DNA from: Thermomonas sp.
Lineage (GTDB): Bacteria > Pseudomonadota > Gammaproteobacteria > Xanthomonadales > Xanthomonadaceae
Length of the DNA stretch: 6,457 nucleotides
Direction of reading: 5' to 3'
Assembly: GCA_024711415.1 (NCBI GenBank)
Contig: JANJSW010000266.1
Location: forward strand, 1 to 6,457
Part shown: piece by piece, positions 5,920 to 6,457 of the stretch
Numbering within the stretch: the first letter of the stretch is position 1
Layout of the letters: every line of letters starts with the position of its first letter
The notes under the pieces: generated by a model
The model's input: the letters and a program-made list of their open reading frames with translations, nothing else
Told to the model about the DNA's origin: nothing
Database searches by the model: none
Translations under genes and position numbers: made by a program

Positions 5920-6339
5920 ATGGCCGCCCGGCCGTTCGACGTGCAGCGCCTCGACCACGTGGTGCTGCGCGTGCGCGACCTGGATCGCAGCGAAGCGTTC
6001 TATCGCGCGCTGCTGGGCTGCGAGGTCGTGCGCCGCCGCGACGACCTCGGCCTGCGCCACCTGCGCGCCGGCGCATCGATGATCGACCTGGTGGCGGTGG
6101 ACGGGAAACTGGGCCGCCGCGGCGGCGCGGCGGCGGGCACGGAGGGCCGCAACCTCGACCATCTGTGCCTGCGCGTCGAACCGTTTGACGAGGCCGCCAT
6201 CGTCGCCCATCTTGCCCGGCATGGCGTTGCGCCGCAGGGACCCGCGGCTACCAACTTCGGCGCGGAAGGCGATGGCCTTTCGCTCTATTTCGACGATCCC
6301 GACGGCAACACCGTCGAACTCAAGGGCCCCTCCGCTTGA
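5920..6339 (+). CDS. VOC (glyoxalase/dioxygenase-fold) family protein
   Basis: This 139-residue protein has the two beta-alpha-beta-beta-beta modules of the vicinal oxygen chelate fold. Module 1 starts LDHVVLRV with H13 and FYRALLG at 27-33; module 2 starts LDHLCLRV with H81 and ends [14 protein letters not shown] with E133. H13, H81 and E133 are the likely metal ligands. FDDPDGN is the usual signature of lyase- or resistance-type VOC proteins. It resembles the small group often labelled lactoylglutathione lyase-like or VOC virulence protein, but the substrate cannot be assigned. The ATG at 5920 lies 3 bases after the ahpF stop, and the stop overlaps the next start by 4 bases. It is therefore almost certainly translated from the ahpF-oxyR message. 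A role in removing an electrophile or peroxide-derived product, or in thiol-linked detoxification, is inferred from position only. Confidence 0.9.
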   Translation: MAARPFDVQRLDHVVLRVRDLDRSEAFYRALLGCEVVRRRDDLGLRHLRAGASMIDLVAVDGKLGRRGGAAAGTEGRNLDHLCLRVEPFDEAAIVAHLARHGVAPQGPAATNFGAEGDGLSLYFDDPDGNTVELKGPSA

Positions 6340-6457
6340 ACCTGCGCGATCTCCGTTACCTCGTCGCCCTGGCCGACCTGCGCCATTTCGGCCGCGCCGC
6401 GGATGCCTGCTTCGTCAGCCAGCCCACCCTGTCCACCCAGATCCGCAAGCTGGAGGA
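6336..6457 (+). CDS. oxyR: LysR-type peroxide sensor OxyR, N-terminal 40 codons only
   Basis: OxyR is the LysR-family activator that senses H2O2 through a disulfide and switches on ahpC, ahpF, catalase genes and often itself. Only 40 codons plus 2 bases are inside the window. They read [14 protein letters not shown]..., then the winged helix-turn-helix at about 18-40 ([16 protein letters not shown] then TQIRKLE), very close to OxyR N-termini. The likely start is TTG at 6336, overlapping the upstream stop as TTGA. No ATG or GTG in this frame is near. AAGG at 6322-6325, 10 bases upstream, is a modest ribosome binding site. The redox cysteines are beyond the edge, so the call rests on the N-terminus plus the ahpCF context and the OxyR site at 3500-3536. 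Another LysR regulator is possible but unlikely. Confidence 0.88.
   Translation, partial: MNLRDLRYLVALADLRHFGRAADACFVSQPTLSTQIRKLE

Noticed and set aside
3559..6222. Very long open frame on the minus strand (about 887 codons) opposite ahpC, ahpF and the VOC gene
   Set aside because: It is antisense to three confidently identified genes and its composition (rich in His, Gln, Arg, Ala, Val) is that of GC-rich shadow frames. No recognisable domain.
1..6457. CRISPR array, tRNA, rRNA, insertion sequence or prophage genes
   Set aside because: No regularly spaced repeats, tRNA-like folds with CCA ends, rRNA text, transposase or phage proteins were seen. Apart from the short repeats listed, the region looks like ordinary chromosome.

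Overview
The window is about two-thirds G+C, with one sharply AT-rich island near 3490-3550. Gene content and protein style point to a gammaproteobacterium of the Xanthomonadaceae/Lysobacteraceae (Xanthomonas, Lysobacter, Luteimonas-like). The AhpC sequence, a stand-alone 5'-3' exonuclease next to a Nudix gene, ahpF close to oxyR, and GTAG-headed palindromic intergenic repeats all fit. This placement is by recognition only; no database search was run.

Layout. Positions 2-805 hold the 3' part of a 5'-3' exonuclease gene (+), cut by the left edge. Positions 806-1029 are non-coding and carry a ~110-base nested inverted repeat (878-988) followed by the start region of a Nudix hydrolase gene (1030-1572, +). 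Convergent to it, with only 3 bases between the stop codons, is a proline iminopeptidase gene (1576-2520, -). Next comes prmC, the release-factor glutamine methyltransferase gene (2592-3425, -). A small REP-like element sits between prmC and pip. It overlaps the prmC stop codon and a -10-like box for pip.

Positions 3426-3612 form a divergent control region. They hold a well-matched OxyR tetramer site (ATAG-N7-CTAT-N7-ATGG-N7-CAAT, 3500-3536), then a plausible promoter and a strong ribosome binding site for ahpC (3613-4176, +). A 159-base gap able to form alternative RNA hairpins leads to ahpF (4336-5916, +), a VOC/glyoxalase-fold gene (5920-6339, +) and the first 40 codons of a LysR-type regulator recognised as oxyR (6336 to the right edge, +). 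The last three genes are packed tightly (3-base gap, then 4-base overlap).

Working together. AhpC reduces H2O2, organic peroxides and peroxynitrite, and AhpF regenerates AhpC with NADH. OxyR senses peroxide and most likely activates ahpC through the 3500-3536 site. If transcription runs through the gap, OxyR would also drive ahpF, the VOC gene and itself, giving positive feedback. The VOC gene between ahpF and oxyR is the least expected member and may detoxify an electrophile or oxidised metabolite; its substrate cannot be read from sequence. The other genes are housekeeping (DNA repair/replication nuclease, nucleotide-sugar clean-up, peptide turnover, translation termination). No wholly new system is evident. 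The most noteworthy signals are the ahpC-ahpF intercistronic RNA structure, the VOC insertion and the extended OxyR site.
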